29,368 nucleotides of DNA from Lachnospiraceae bacterium UBA2734 (GCA_002353635.1 DEKA01000002.1:1-29368); one strand, 5' to 3'; positions 1-7,516 are shown, counted from the first letter of the stretch. Made by a program: numbers and translations. The notes: generated by a model not told the origin, from the letters alone.

Positions 1-21
1 ACGCCTTCGTCAAAACTCACA

Positions 22-57
22 GCAAAGAAAAAGCTCCCTCCGCAAAAAGGAGGGAGC
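22..57 (-). terminator. Rho-independent terminator after the DUF1858 gene
   Basis: A 9-bp perfect GC-rich stem (33-41 with 49-57) encloses a 7-nt loop. Read on the minus strand it is followed by a run of five T and then more T-rich sequence (22-32). It lies 27 bases beyond the stop codon of the small minus-strand gene at 84-287. Confidence 0.9.
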
Positions 58-83
58 CGGGGACTGTCTTAAGCTTGCATGGG

Positions 84-287
84 TTACATGGTCTGTGTTG
101 CGTTTGCAATGTAATCCATCAGATCGTCCGAGTCGATTCCATGAACCATCGCGGCCTCTTCGAGCGTCTCGCCCATGGATGCGGGGCAGGTGATGCAGTG
201 CATACCGATTCCCATGAGGATGCTCGCAATGTTCGGGTTTACCTGCAGTGCTTCACCGATGGTCATATCTTTTGTGATTTTGGTCAT
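84..287 (-). CDS. DUF1858 domain protein, small CxxC redox-type protein
   Basis: A 67-residue protein made up of a single DUF1858 domain, the small helical family also described as hybrid-cluster-protein-associated disulfide domain. It opens with a typical 'KITKDMTIGEAL' and carries the conserved 'GMHCITCPAS' with a CxxC pair, followed by 'GETLEEAA'. The start at 287 is chosen over an in-frame ATG at 311 because it has a good ribosome site (GGAAAGGA, about 5 bases upstream). It follows the mecA-like gene by about 100 bases with no terminator between them and is closed by the terminator at 22-57, so the two are probably co-transcribed. The molecular role of stand-alone DUF1858 proteins is not settled; a thiol or metal-binding role is inferred from the CxxC only. 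Confidence 0.88.
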   Translation of the reverse strand: MTKITKDMTIGEALQVNPNIASILMGIGMHCITCPASMGETLEEAAMVHGIDSDDLMDYIANATQTM

Positions 288-385
288 AATGTTATCCTTT
301 CCGGCCGGCATTCCGGCCTCTGGTGGCTTGAAGTATACCGGATACGCGCTTTCCCCGCAATGGGACAGATCTGCGTTTCTGCCCT

Positions 386-1246
386 TCAGCCGGCTGCATT
401 CGAGAGAACCGATACGGCATTCTCCGGAATCAGAACCCTGCAGTGTTCCCTGAGGTATTGTTCGCGCGCATAGGACATAATTTCCTGCGCGGAGTACTCT
501 GAGAGAAGCGCAAGAGAACTCTGCTGTTCGCTGACGGCCTTCGGACTGTCGAATACGATCACGAGATAGTAAAAATTCTCGCTCTCATTCTGGTACAGTG
601 CGCTGTGTCCCCTGAAGGAACCGGCAATCAGCCCGGCGGCATCGAGAAGTTCACTCATGCTGTCGAAGACGAACAGGCGGTGCATGAATGCGTACTGGCG
701 GATTCTGCGGAGCTCTTCATTTGCGTTCCGGTCCTGCTTTTTCTGTGCCGGATCGGACAGCACACCATTCCCGTTTTCCTGACCGGCCCTGTTCTCTGCC
801 GGCCTTTCCTCTTCTGCCGGTTCTTCCGGCACATCGTCCGCATCTTCCTGCGCGCCTTCACCCGTCTGGCCTGCCGCATTTCCGATCAGACCGAGCAGGG
901 ATTCAAGCACATTGACCGCATCTGTTTCGTCTGACTGGGAACTCGTTTCATTCTGGACAGAAGGGCTGAAGGATGCAAAACGGGTATCCAGTTCTTCCGG
1001 ATCCTCGACCTTTGTCACGAGAAGCACGATGCAGCTTTCATTCAGGGGAATCGCCTCGACGACGAGCGGCATGCCCTCACTGTCAAAGTTATACATCAGC
1101 GAAGCCTGCTGCATCAGATCGCGGAAAAGAGATTTTGCCTTGTCGGAACCATATGAGAGTTCACTGACCCGGATATTGCGGCTTGCAAGATCCTCGCCTG
1201 TGAGTGTGCAGCGAATCTGATTATCATTTACCTTTTCAATTCTCAT
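386..1246 (-). CDS. mecA: MecA-like adaptor protein for the ClpC/ClpP protease
   Basis: A 286-residue protein with the MecA layout. The N-terminal domain (about residues 1-85, starting 'MRIEKVNDNQIRCTLTGEDL') is the substrate-binding part in known MecA proteins. A long acidic, Glu/Asp-rich linker follows (about 90-180). The C-terminal domain (about 185-286, containing 'YAFMHRLFVFDSMSELLDAA') binds and activates ClpC in Bacillus. The protein is longer than the usual 210-220 residues, mainly because of the linker. The start at 1246 is preceded by AAAGGAGG at 7-base spacing; an upstream in-frame ATG at 1264 lacks a better site. MecA proteins deliver substrates to ClpCP and affect competence and stress regulation in Bacillus; the targets here are unknown. 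A promoter is predicted at 1281-1308. Confidence 0.88.
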   Translation of the reverse strand: MRIEKVNDNQIRCTLTGEDLASRNIRVSELSYGSDKAKSLFRDLMQQASLMYNFDSEGMPLVVEAIPLNESCIVLLVTKVEDPEELDTRFASFSPSVQNETSSQSDETDAVNVLESLLGLIGNAAGQTGEGAQEDADDVPEEPAEEERPAENRAGQENGNGVLSDPAQKKQDRNANEELRRIRQYAFMHRLFVFDSMSELLDAAGLIAGSFRGHSALYQNESENFYYLVIVFDSPKAVSEQQSSLALLSEYSAQEIMSYAREQYLREHCRVLIPENAVSVLSNAAG

Positions 1247-1280
1247 GCAGCGGCCTCCTTTCAATAAGAAGAATAGTATA

Positions 1281-1308
1281 ATTCTATACCCTCCGGAAAG
1301 AGGGTCAA
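1281..1308 (-). promoter_or_regulatory. Predicted sigma-A promoter of mecA, with a short inverted repeat in the spacer
   Basis: On the minus strand TTGACC (1303-1308) and TAGAAT (1281-1286) are separated by 16 bases, and the mecA start codon is about 35 bases downstream of the -10. A 5-bp inverted repeat (CCCTC/GAGGG, 1289-1304) fills most of the spacer and could be an operator. Confidence 0.55.
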
Positions 1309-1437
1309 TATTTCCGGATGATATTTAACAAAACTTTAAGACCCGGATTGGAGCCATTGCGGAACCGCGGCGGTTTGTGCAGTTTTTACGGGCATACTTC
1401 CGAAATTCACAAAAATGAAGAAGTTCGCCGCCGCGTA

Positions 1438-1466
1438 TTGAACCGGTGTCTATATGCCGGTATAAT
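1438..1466 (+). promoter_or_regulatory. Strong sigma-A-type promoter pointing into the gene-free region
   Basis: TTGAAC (1438-1443), a 17-base spacer and a perfect TATAAT (1461-1466). Transcription would start near 1473. A Shine-Dalgarno-like AAAGGAGGGGG lies about 25 bases further on but has no ATG, GTG or TTG at a usable distance, so no peptide is predicted from it. Confidence 0.6.
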
Positions 1467-2182
1467 CGGGACAACAAAAGAGCAATCCGGGTGCCGGAAA
1501 GGAGGGGGAGACGCACCGGAGACATTCTGCCCGAATGTTCAGCTTTACTGTTCTGACAGATTTTCACATCTGAGTCTGACTGCATTTTATCTTTTCTTTC
1601 TTAATTCTCATTTCAAAATTACGGGGCACCTTTCCGGACGGACCAGCCGAAAAACGGAATCGTGATCTTTGGTCATAACAGGAATCAGAAATCGGTATCA
1701 TGAACGATGGCTGCACTCTGTATCGTGACAGCAGACGTGAACCGATGCCGCGAGCCGATATCCGTCATGCAGATTAGAACTCATTCTTTCTGAATATTCA
1801 TCTCTGTATATTTTCACTTTAACAATTCCATTGTCTTTCTGTTTTATTGATCGGACAGACGGCGGAAAGCAGAATGGTTTCCTGCAGGTTTGCAACAATA
1901 CAAAACATTTTGCTGATAGAACCTGTCCCTGTTTTTGGGGAGAGGAGACACAGCACACTTCAGTCGGCCCGTCCCTTAAGAGGAGCGGGACGAAAGGCAC
2001 TGCTCTTGAGCGCATCCCGCGAACGGACGCGGACGGAAAAGTTCCACGGGAGAATTATCCGAACGGTCAGGTTCCGGCACGGGGACGCAGCATATCTTCA
2101 CAGAGAAAATCTTCTTTGCTGCATTCGTATTTCCTCTGTGTCTTGGAATTTCTGTTTGTCATGTCTATTGCTCATTTCTGAT

Positions 2183-2256
2183 CAGGGCACATGTATCCAT
2201 ACAAAAGTCGAGGTGGAGGCCCCGCCGGGCGTTTTTTGTCGGATTCATGTGCTCTG
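2183..2256 (+). other. Long interrupted hairpin, candidate structured RNA element
   Basis: Outer arms 2183-2198 and 2241-2256 pair at 15 of 16 positions if one G-U is counted, with one T-T mismatch. Inside them ACAAAA (2201-2206) pairs with TTTTGT (2234-2239), and GGTGG (2212-2216) pairs with CCGCC (2222-2226). The structure contains a run of six T (2232-2237) and is followed by the 16-bp palindrome at 2257-2272. Confidence 0.5.
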
Positions 2257-2272
2257 TCTCTGCGCGCAGAGA
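2257..2272. repeat. Perfect 16-bp palindrome
   Basis: TCTCTGCGCGCAGAGA is identical on both strands and abuts the long hairpin on its left. It could be a protein-binding dyad or a short 6-bp stem with a CGCG loop. Confidence 0.6.
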
Positions 2273-2385
2273 AATCACCGGACGGCAGTCGGGAAGCCGG
2301 AGTCTTTTGCCCGGGCGGCACCTATGATAAGATGAAGTAGCCTGCGAGCAGGCAGAGAATGATTGACAGTGAGAAAAAAGGGCTG

Positions 2386-2409
2386 TAAGTCCTGCTGATA
2401 CAGGACTTA
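2386..2409 (+). other. Hairpin in the leader of the GH18 gene
   Basis: A 9-bp perfect stem (2386-2394 with 2401-2409) around a 6-base loop. It has no T tract, so it is not a normal terminator. A second smaller hairpin (GCCTGC/GCAGGC) is at 2340-2353. Confidence 0.5.
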
Positions 2410-2467
2410 TGAACCGCAGTATCGGGCGTATGCACCCTGGTGCCTTTGGCAGCAGGAGATGCCGCAG

Positions 2468-2498
2468 CCGGCAGAACCGCTTTCGCGGATTTTGCCGG
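2468..2498 (+). promoter_or_regulatory. Hairpin directly in front of the GH18 ribosome site
   Basis: CCGGCA (2468-2473) pairs with TGCCGG (2493-2498), and inside it CCGC (2477-2480) pairs with GCGG (2485-2488) around a TTTC loop. The stem ends just before the likely Shine-Dalgarno GGGG (2502-2505) of the gene starting at 2513, so it could influence translation. Confidence 0.45.
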
Positions 2499-2512
2499 AA
2501 CGGGGTATATTC

Positions 2513-4642
2513 ATGGCATTTTCAAATAATAAAGAGGATGGCGGCCTCGATTTCTTTGATCTGGATGAGGACTTGACGGCGGATCTTGAGGACGAGGACG
2601 GCGGTTCCATTGATACCGGATGGGATGAAGAAGAAAAAAGCGGCCGCAGCAGTTACGGACGAAGAGAATACACGAATTCACAGCGCAGAGGAGAATCTTA
2701 CAGAGAAAGAAGGACCCCGGAAGGAAGGACCTCTCTTGGAAGCAGCAGCCGGAACGGGGGACGCGGCAGCGATCGGAACAGCAGACGAAACGCAGACTAC
2801 AGCAGCCGGAACGGCGGACGAAACACGGGATACAGCAGCCGGAACAACGGACGCAGCAGCAGTCGGAGCAACAGACAAAGCACCGGACGAAACAGCGGGC
2901 GCAGCAGGAAGAGGAGGAAAAGAATCAACCCGGTTGTACCGGTCGTGCTTCTTATTTTCTTCATCCTGGTCATTGCGCTCGGGGCAAAAATGTATCAGGA
3001 CCGGTACGGCTACAGCAGTACCGTCGCGGATCTGAATTCGTATTTCGGCATTTCAGGCGACAGCGAGACGGCCATCATCGAGAACAACGAGATCCTCGAC
3101 ACCAAGGCGCAGGTATTTGACGGAGAGGTCTATCTTGACCTTGATACGGTGCAGGAGAGCGTCAATCCGCGCTTTTACTGGGGAATCTCGGACAATATTG
3201 TGATCTACTGCCTTCCGACGGAAATGGTCACGACGACGGTCGGAACGAATGAATGGACGAGCGATACGGACGGCACGGTGACGGAAAACTACACACTGAC
3301 GCGGCTGTCGGACGATGGAAAAACCCTGTATATAGCACTTGATTATATCCGGAAATTCACGAATCTTTCCTATAATTATTATTCCGATCCGAACCGCATG
3401 ACCCTGGCAGTGTCGTGGGGCGACCGGAGCGTCGCAGAACTTACGAAGGACTCGAATGTTCGCATCACAGGAGGCGTTAAGAGCGATATCCTCACTCCTG
3501 TGGATAAGGGAACGCAGGTCACGGTTCTTGAACAGGGCGAGCAGTGGTCAAAGGTAGAGACGGACGATGGATTTATCGGATACCTTGAAAACAAGGTGCT
3601 TTCGGATCCGCAGACCGTGACCGACACACCGGTCACAGACGTGGCCGAACCGGAATTCACAACGGTGCGTCTTGACGGAACGGTCAATATGGCGTGGCAT
3701 AATCTCACCAACAGTGATGCAAACGCAAATTTTGACTCGGACACGGCGGATGTAAAGGCCATGAATGTCATTGCACCGACCTGGTTCAGTGTACAGGATG
3801 ACGACGGAAATCTTGGAAACTGGGCATCTTCGGATTATGTGGCGAAGGCACATGACAAGGGCTGGAAGGTCTGGGCGGTCGTCGATAATTTCAATACGGC
3901 GGGCGTCGATCACAATAACTGCATCGCGCTTCTCTCGAGACGGCAGAATATAATCACACAGCTCATGAATTTCGCGGATCAGTACGGTTTTGACGGAATC
4001 AATGTCGATTTCGAGCAGATCGATCCGGCGTACGGGCAGGACTTCATCGAATTCATCCGCGAGCTTTCCATCAGCTGCAGGAAGAAGGGACTCACCCTTT
4101 CGGTCGACAATTATGTGACCTATAATTTCAATGATTATTACCACATGGACGAGCAGGGAGCTTTTGCGGACTACGTCTGTATCATGGGGTATGACGAGCA
4201 CTATGCGGGCGATACCGAGGCCGGCAGCGTGGCGTCGATCGACTATGTGAAATATGGCATCGAGCGGGCGCTCCAGGAGGTCCCTGCGGAGAAGGTGGTG
4301 AACGGAATTCCGTTCTACACACGTCTGTGGACGAGCGATGACACCGGAATGACGTCTTCGACGCTCGGCATGGCGGCGGCGCAGCAGTTTGTGTCCGATC
4401 ACGGGCAGACGCCAGTCTGGGACGAGACGACGCAGCAGCATGTGGTTGACTTTACCGAAGGGTCGACTCATTATCAAATGTGGCTTGAGGATGCCGATTC
4501 CATCCGTTCGAAGTTGGGCGTGATGCAGACAGAAGGCATCGCCGGCGTCGCGGAGTGGAAGCTGACGCAGGAGACGTCTGATGTCTGGGATGTGATTGCC
4601 GAGTACGTGAACGGCACACTGAATGCGGGGCAGAATGAATGA
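2513..4642 (+). CDS. Membrane-anchored GH18 glycoside hydrolase with SH3 domain
   Basis: A 709-residue type II membrane protein. The cytosolic N-terminus is acidic (about residues 1-40) and then a low-complexity Arg/Ser/Asn/Gly tract (about 45-138). A transmembrane segment follows (about 140-160, 'VVPVVLLIFFILVIALGA'). Outside are a region resembling a copper-amine-oxidase-like N-terminal domain (about 180-310), a bacterial SH3 domain (about 314-366) and a GH18 barrel (about 382-705). The GH18 motif is 'DGINVDFEQ', with D494, D499 and the catalytic acid E501 in place, similar to the YaaH/SleL group that cleaves peptidoglycan N-acetylglucosamine bonds. The start at 2513 has GGGG 7 bases upstream; an ATG at 2459 has AGGAG touching it, which is too close. 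The stop overlaps the next gene by 4 bases. Cell-wall remodelling is the likely role; the substrate is inferred. Confidence 0.9.
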   Translation: MAFSNNKEDGGLDFFDLDEDLTADLEDEDGGSIDTGWDEEEKSGRSSYGRREYTNSQRRGESYRERRTPEGRTSLGSSSRNGGRGSDRNSRRNADYSSRNGGRNTGYSSRNNGRSSSRSNRQSTGRNSGRSRKRRKRINPVVPVVLLIFFILVIALGAKMYQDRYGYSSTVADLNSYFGISGDSETAIIENNEILDTKAQVFDGEVYLDLDTVQESVNPRFYWGISDNIVIYCLPTEMVTTTVGTNEWTSDTDGTVTENYTLTRLSDDGKTLYIALDYIRKFTNLSYNYYSDPNRMTLAVSWGDRSVAELTKDSNVRITGGVKSDILTPVDKGTQVTVLEQGEQWSKVETDDGFIGYLENKVLSDPQTVTDTPVTDVAEPEFTTVRLDGTVNMAWHNLTNSDANANFDSDTADVKAMNVIAPTWFSVQDDDGNLGNWASSDYVAKAHDKGWKVWAVVDNFNTAGVDHNNCIALLSRRQNIITQLMNFADQYGFDGINVDFEQIDPAYGQDFIEFIRELSISCRKKGLTLSVDNYVTYNFNDYYHMDEQGAFADYVCIMGYDEHYAGDTEAGSVASIDYVKYGIERALQEVPAEKVVNGIPFYTRLWTSDDTGMTSSTLGMAAAQQFVSDHGQTPVWDETTQQHVVDFTEGSTHYQMWLEDADSIRSKLGVMQTEGIAGVAEWKLTQETSDVWDVIAEYVNGTLNAGQNE
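2744..2853 (+). repeat. Three imperfect 20-bp direct repeats inside the GH18 gene
   Basis: Copies at 2744-2763, 2801-2820 and 2834-2853 follow AGCAGCCGGAACNNNGGACG with few differences. They encode the Ser-Ser-Arg-Asn-rich part of the cytosolic tract and indicate growth by slippage or recombination. Confidence 0.75.
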
Positions 4643-5688
4643 TTACAGAATATGCGGTGATGACGGAGGATCATATTGATGAGGACGCAATACGCCGGGC
4701 CGGAGAAATCCTGAAGAAGGGCGGGCTGGTTGCTTTCCCGACGGAGACCGTTTACGGTCTCGGAGGAGATGCCCTCAATCCGGAGTCATCGAAGAAGATT
4801 TATGCGGCGAAGGGGCGGCCCTCGGACAATCCGCTGATTGTGCACATCTGCCGCCTTGAGGATACGGAGAAGATTGCCCGGGAGATCCCGGATGTATACT
4901 ATAAGCTGGCAGAGGCCTTCTGGCCCGGTCCGATGACGATGATCCTGAACAAGAGCGATCTCGTCCCGAACGAGACGACCGGCGGGCTCGGGACCGTGGC
5001 AATCCGTTTTCCGAGCAATAAAATTGCACACGCCCTGATTGAGGCGGAGGGCGGTTTCATCGCGGCTCCGAGCGCGAACCGCTCCGGCAGGCCGAGCCCC
5101 ACGGTGGCACAGTACTGCAGAGAAGACCTCGACGGGCGGGTTGAGATGATTATCGACGGCGGGCAGGTCGGCATCGGTCTTGAGTCGAGCATCATTGATC
5201 TGACGGACGGGGCTCCCACGATTCTGCGCCCCGGCTACATCACGAAGGAGATGTTCGAGAAGGTGCTGGGTCACGTCGAGGTCGATCACACGATCATCGA
5301 CCCGAAATCGCATCAGGTGCCCAAGGCGCCCGGCATGAAATACAGACACTACGCCCCCAAGGGCGATCTGAAAATTGTTGAGGGCCCGAGAGACAAAGTG
5401 GCCGCCTACATCAATTCACAGGTGGCAGCGGCAGAGACGGCCGGCGAGAAGACGGGTGTCATCTGCACGGAGGAGACAAAGAATCTCTATCACGCGGACT
5501 GCGTAAAGAGCGCTGGGACGCGCACGGACGAGGAGAGCATCGCGCATGAGCTCTTTCACGTTCTGCGCGAGTTCGATGACGAGAACTGCACGGTCATGTT
5601 TTCAGAGTCCTTTGAAGGTACAGGCATCTGCATGGCCATCATGAACCGTCTGATGAAGGCGGCGGGGCAGCAGGTGATCAGACTCTGA
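4639..5688 (+). CDS. sua5: Threonylcarbamoyl-AMP synthase, Sua5 type
   Basis: A 349-residue protein making threonylcarbamoyl-AMP from threonine, bicarbonate and ATP, the first step of t6A synthesis on ANN-decoding tRNAs. The YrdC-like domain occupies about residues 15-205, with 'PTETVYGLGGDA', 'KGRPSDNPLIVHI', 'SANRSGRPSPT' and 'GLESSIIDL'. The linker 'KAPGMKYRHYAPKG' and a C-terminal Sua5 domain (about 235-345) follow, so this is the long Sua5/YwlC form rather than the short TsaC. The ATG at 4639 overlaps the upstream stop in an ATGA and has GGGG about 8 bases upstream, suggesting translational coupling. rpiB begins 45 bases downstream. Confidence 0.95.
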   Translation: MITEYAVMTEDHIDEDAIRRAGEILKKGGLVAFPTETVYGLGGDALNPESSKKIYAAKGRPSDNPLIVHICRLEDTEKIAREIPDVYYKLAEAFWPGPMTMILNKSDLVPNETTGGLGTVAIRFPSNKIAHALIEAEGGFIAAPSANRSGRPSPTVAQYCREDLDGRVEMIIDGGQVGIGLESSIIDLTDGAPTILRPGYITKEMFEKVLGHVEVDHTIIDPKSHQVPKAPGMKYRHYAPKGDLKIVEGPRDKVAAYINSQVAAAETAGEKTGVICTEETKNLYHADCVKSAGTRTDEESIAHELFHVLREFDDENCTVMFSESFEGTGICMAIMNRLMKAAGQQVIRL

Positions 5689-5733
5689 GAAAGGTTGTAC
5701 CGGCCGCATTGTGAGCGGCGGAGAAAGGACGAT

Positions 5734-6171
5734 ATGATAGCATTGGCATCAGATCACGGCGGATATGCACTGAAGGAGAAGGTGAAGGCGCATCTCGATG
5801 AGCTGGGACTTTCCTATAAGGACTTCGGCACGTACAGCGAGGAATCGTGCGATTACCCGGATTTTGCGGAGGAGGCAGCAAAGGCCGTAGCTGCCGGCAC
5901 GTGTGATCGGGGAATTGTGATCTGCACGACGGGCATCGGCGTCAGCATTGTGGCCAACAAGGTGAAGGGCATCCGGTGCGGTCTGTGCACAGGCGTCACA
6001 CAGGCGAGACTGACGAGGGAGCACAACGATGCCAATATGCTGGCCATCGGCGCGGGCATCACGGGCACGAATGCGGCAATGGACATCGTGGATACTTTCC
6101 TGAACACGAAGTTCTCCGGCCTGGAGAAGCACGTGCGCAGAATCGGCAAGATCACGAAAATGGAAGAGTGA
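5734..6171 (+). CDS. rpiB: Ribose-5-phosphate isomerase B
   Basis: A 145-residue sugar-phosphate isomerase of the RpiB/LacAB family, interconverting ribulose 5-phosphate and ribose 5-phosphate. Family marks are the N-terminal 'ALASDHGGYALK' (Asp-His phosphate and substrate site), 'VICTTGIGVSIVANK' with the active-site Cys, and 'REHNDANMLAIGAG'. The residue after the Cys is Thr where many relatives have Gly. The start at 5734 is preceded by AGAAAGGA; the frame extends to an ATG at 5695 without similarity. It supplies ribose 5-phosphate, the substrate of PRPP synthetase, and lies just before upp. Confidence 0.94.
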   Translation: MIALASDHGGYALKEKVKAHLDELGLSYKDFGTYSEESCDYPDFAEEAAKAVAAGTCDRGIVICTTGIGVSIVANKVKGIRCGLCTGVTQARLTREHNDANMLAIGAGITGTNAAMDIVDTFLNTKFSGLEKHVRRIGKITKMEE

Positions 6172-6180
6172 TATCGGGGT

Positions 6181-6222
6181 ACTGTTCAGCTGCCCATCCG
6201 GTTTTCTGACTTTGCGGTGAGC
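6181..6222 (+). repeat. Intergenic repeat copy 1 (rpiB-upp spacer)
   Basis: ACTGTTCAGC begins 10 bases after the rpiB stop and GCGGTGAGC (6214-6222) lies upstream of the upp ribosome site. Both words recur in the same order in the spacer after upp (6891-6997). Confidence 0.45.
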
Positions 6223-6253
6223 GCCGGGCATTTATACAAAGGAGAGTTTTGAT

Positions 6254-6883
6254 ATGAGTAAAATTGTCATTATGGATCACCCGCTGATTCAGCACAAGAT
6301 CGGCTTCATCAGAAGAAGAACGACCGGCACGAAGGCCTTCCGTGAGACGGTGGGTGAGATCGCAATGCTCCTGTGCTATGAGGCGACGAGAGACCTTGAG
6401 CTGACCGATGTGGAGATCGATACACCGATCGCCCACACAACCGCCAAGGAGTTAAAGGGAAAGAAACTGGCCGTTGTGCCGATTCTGCGCGCAGGTCTTG
6501 GCATGGTGGACGGCATGCTCAAGATGATTCCTGCTGCGAAGGTGGGCCACATCGGACTCTACAGAGATCCGAAGACACTCAAGCCTGTTGAGTATTACTG
6601 CAAGCTCCCCGCGGACTGCGCGGACAGAGAGGTATTCGTTGTCGATCCTATGCTGGCGACGGGCGGCTCCTCTATTGATGCTGTCTCTCTTCTCAAGCAG
6701 CACGGATGCAGAAAGATTCACTTCCTGTGCATCATCGCGGCACCGGAGGGCGTAAAGGCATTCAGGGAGAAGCACCCGGATGTTGACCTCTACATCGGCG
6801 CGATGGACGATCACCTCAATGAGAACGGCTACATTGTGCCGGGTCTTGGCGATGCGGGCGATCGTATTTTCGGAACGAAGTAA
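6254..6883 (+). CDS. upp: Uracil phosphoribosyltransferase
   Basis: A 209-residue enzyme, the usual length, converting uracil and PRPP to UMP in pyrimidine salvage. It starts 'MSKIVIMDHPLIQHK' and contains 'VPILRAGLGMVDGML' and the PRPP-binding loop 'VDPMLATGGSSIDAV', then 'FLCIIAAPEGV' and the C-terminal 'PGLGDAGDRIFGTK'. A strong ribosome site (AAAGGAGAG) precedes the ATG. It sits between rpiB and a dCMP deaminase, so three neighbouring genes handle ribose phosphate and pyrimidines. Confidence 0.97.
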   Translation: MSKIVIMDHPLIQHKIGFIRRRTTGTKAFRETVGEIAMLLCYEATRDLELTDVEIDTPIAHTTAKELKGKKLAVVPILRAGLGMVDGMLKMIPAAKVGHIGLYRDPKTLKPVEYYCKLPADCADREVFVVDPMLATGGSSIDAVSLLKQHGCRKIHFLCIIAAPEGVKAFREKHPDVDLYIGAMDDHLNENGYIVPGLGDAGDRIFGTK

Positions 6884-6890
6884 TCCGGCA

Positions 6891-6997
6891 ACTGTTCAGC
6901 ACCCCTCGAAAAGTCGTAAATTCGGATGGAAAGCTCACTTCCCGGACGGATTTTTCGACTCTTCGAGGGGCAGACAAGGCGCTGCCAAGCGGTGAGC
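6891..6997 (+). repeat. Intergenic repeat copy 2 with a long imperfect palindrome (upp-dCMP deaminase spacer)
   Basis: The spacer starts with the same ACTGTTCAGC as the rpiB-upp spacer and ends with the same GCGGTGAGC. Between them are inverted arms 6902-6916 and 6956-6970, matching at 14 of 15 positions around a 39-base loop. There is no T tract after the right arm, so it is not a standard terminator. Confidence 0.6.
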
Positions 6998-7013
6998 CAT
7001 GAAAGGAGTCCCT

Positions 7014-7502
7014 ATGTCATCCAAGAGAACGGACTATATTTCCTGGGATGAATATTTTATGGGGGTTGCACAGCTCTCTGCCATGCGGTCGAAGGATCCG
7101 CACACGCAGGTCGGTTCGTGCATTGTCAGCCCCGATCACAAGATCCTTTCCATGGGCTACAACGGCCTTCCGCGGGGATGCGACGACGACGTCTTTCCGT
7201 GGGACCGCGACGGTGCGGACCGCCTGATGACCAAGTACCCGTATGTCACGCACAGCGAGCTGAATGCGATCCTCAATTACAGAGGAGGATCCCTGGAGGG
7301 AGCAACGCTCTATGTCTCCCTCTTTCCGTGCAATGAGTGTGCGAAGGCAATCATTCAGGCCGGCATCAAGACGATCGTGTACGCCAGCGACAAGTACGCG
7401 GACTCCGACTCCACAATTGCCAGCAAGCGTATGCTGAATGCGGCGGGGGTGCGCTATTACCAGTATCAGAAGACCGGCAGGACGATTGAGCTGTCGGTGT
7501 GA
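7014..7502 (+). CDS. Deoxycytidylate (dCMP) deaminase, ComEB-like
   Basis: A 162-residue zinc-dependent deaminase converting dCMP to dUMP, the precursor of dTMP. The zinc site is complete: 'HSELNAIL' supplies the His and catalytic Glu and 'PCNECAK' supplies two Cys. 'DPHTQVGSCIV' and 'GYNGLPRGC' are typical of the family. The start at 7014 has AAAGGAG at 6-base spacing; the in-frame ATG at 6999 falls before that site. In Bacillus the homologue is comEB, but no competence gene is adjacent, so the role is most likely only nucleotide metabolism. The next gene follows directly. Confidence 0.93.
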   Translation: MSSKRTDYISWDEYFMGVAQLSAMRSKDPHTQVGSCIVSPDHKILSMGYNGLPRGCDDDVFPWDRDGADRLMTKYPYVTHSELNAILNYRGGSLEGATLYVSLFPCNECAKAIIQAGIKTIVYASDKYADSDSTIASKRMLNAAGVRYYQYQKTGRTIELSV

Positions 7503-7516
7503 CAGGTGTTCGTTCT

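Larger units (their letters stand above)
1265..2512. other. 1.2-kb gene-free region with promoter and hairpins
   Basis: No reading frame here resembles a known protein. The longest open frames (for example 1847-2335 plus and 1698-2015 minus) have irregular composition and no ribosome site, and overlap each other. The stretch looks richer in A and T than the genes around it. It contains the mecA promoter at the left, a strong plus-strand promoter at 1438-1466, a short inverted repeat (1970-1975 with 1987-1992), and a series of hairpins from 2183 to 2498. It could be a long leader of the GH18 gene, a noncoding RNA, or a decayed gene; the sequence alone does not decide. Confidence 0.6.

Noticed and set aside
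1847..2335. 162-residue open frame on the plus strand in the gene-free region
   Set aside because: No ribosome site, Cys/Arg/Ser-rich random-looking composition, and it crosses the strong hairpin at 2183-2256.
3548..4477. 309-residue open frame on the minus strand
   Set aside because: Opposite the GH18 catalytic domain, with no similarity or start signal.
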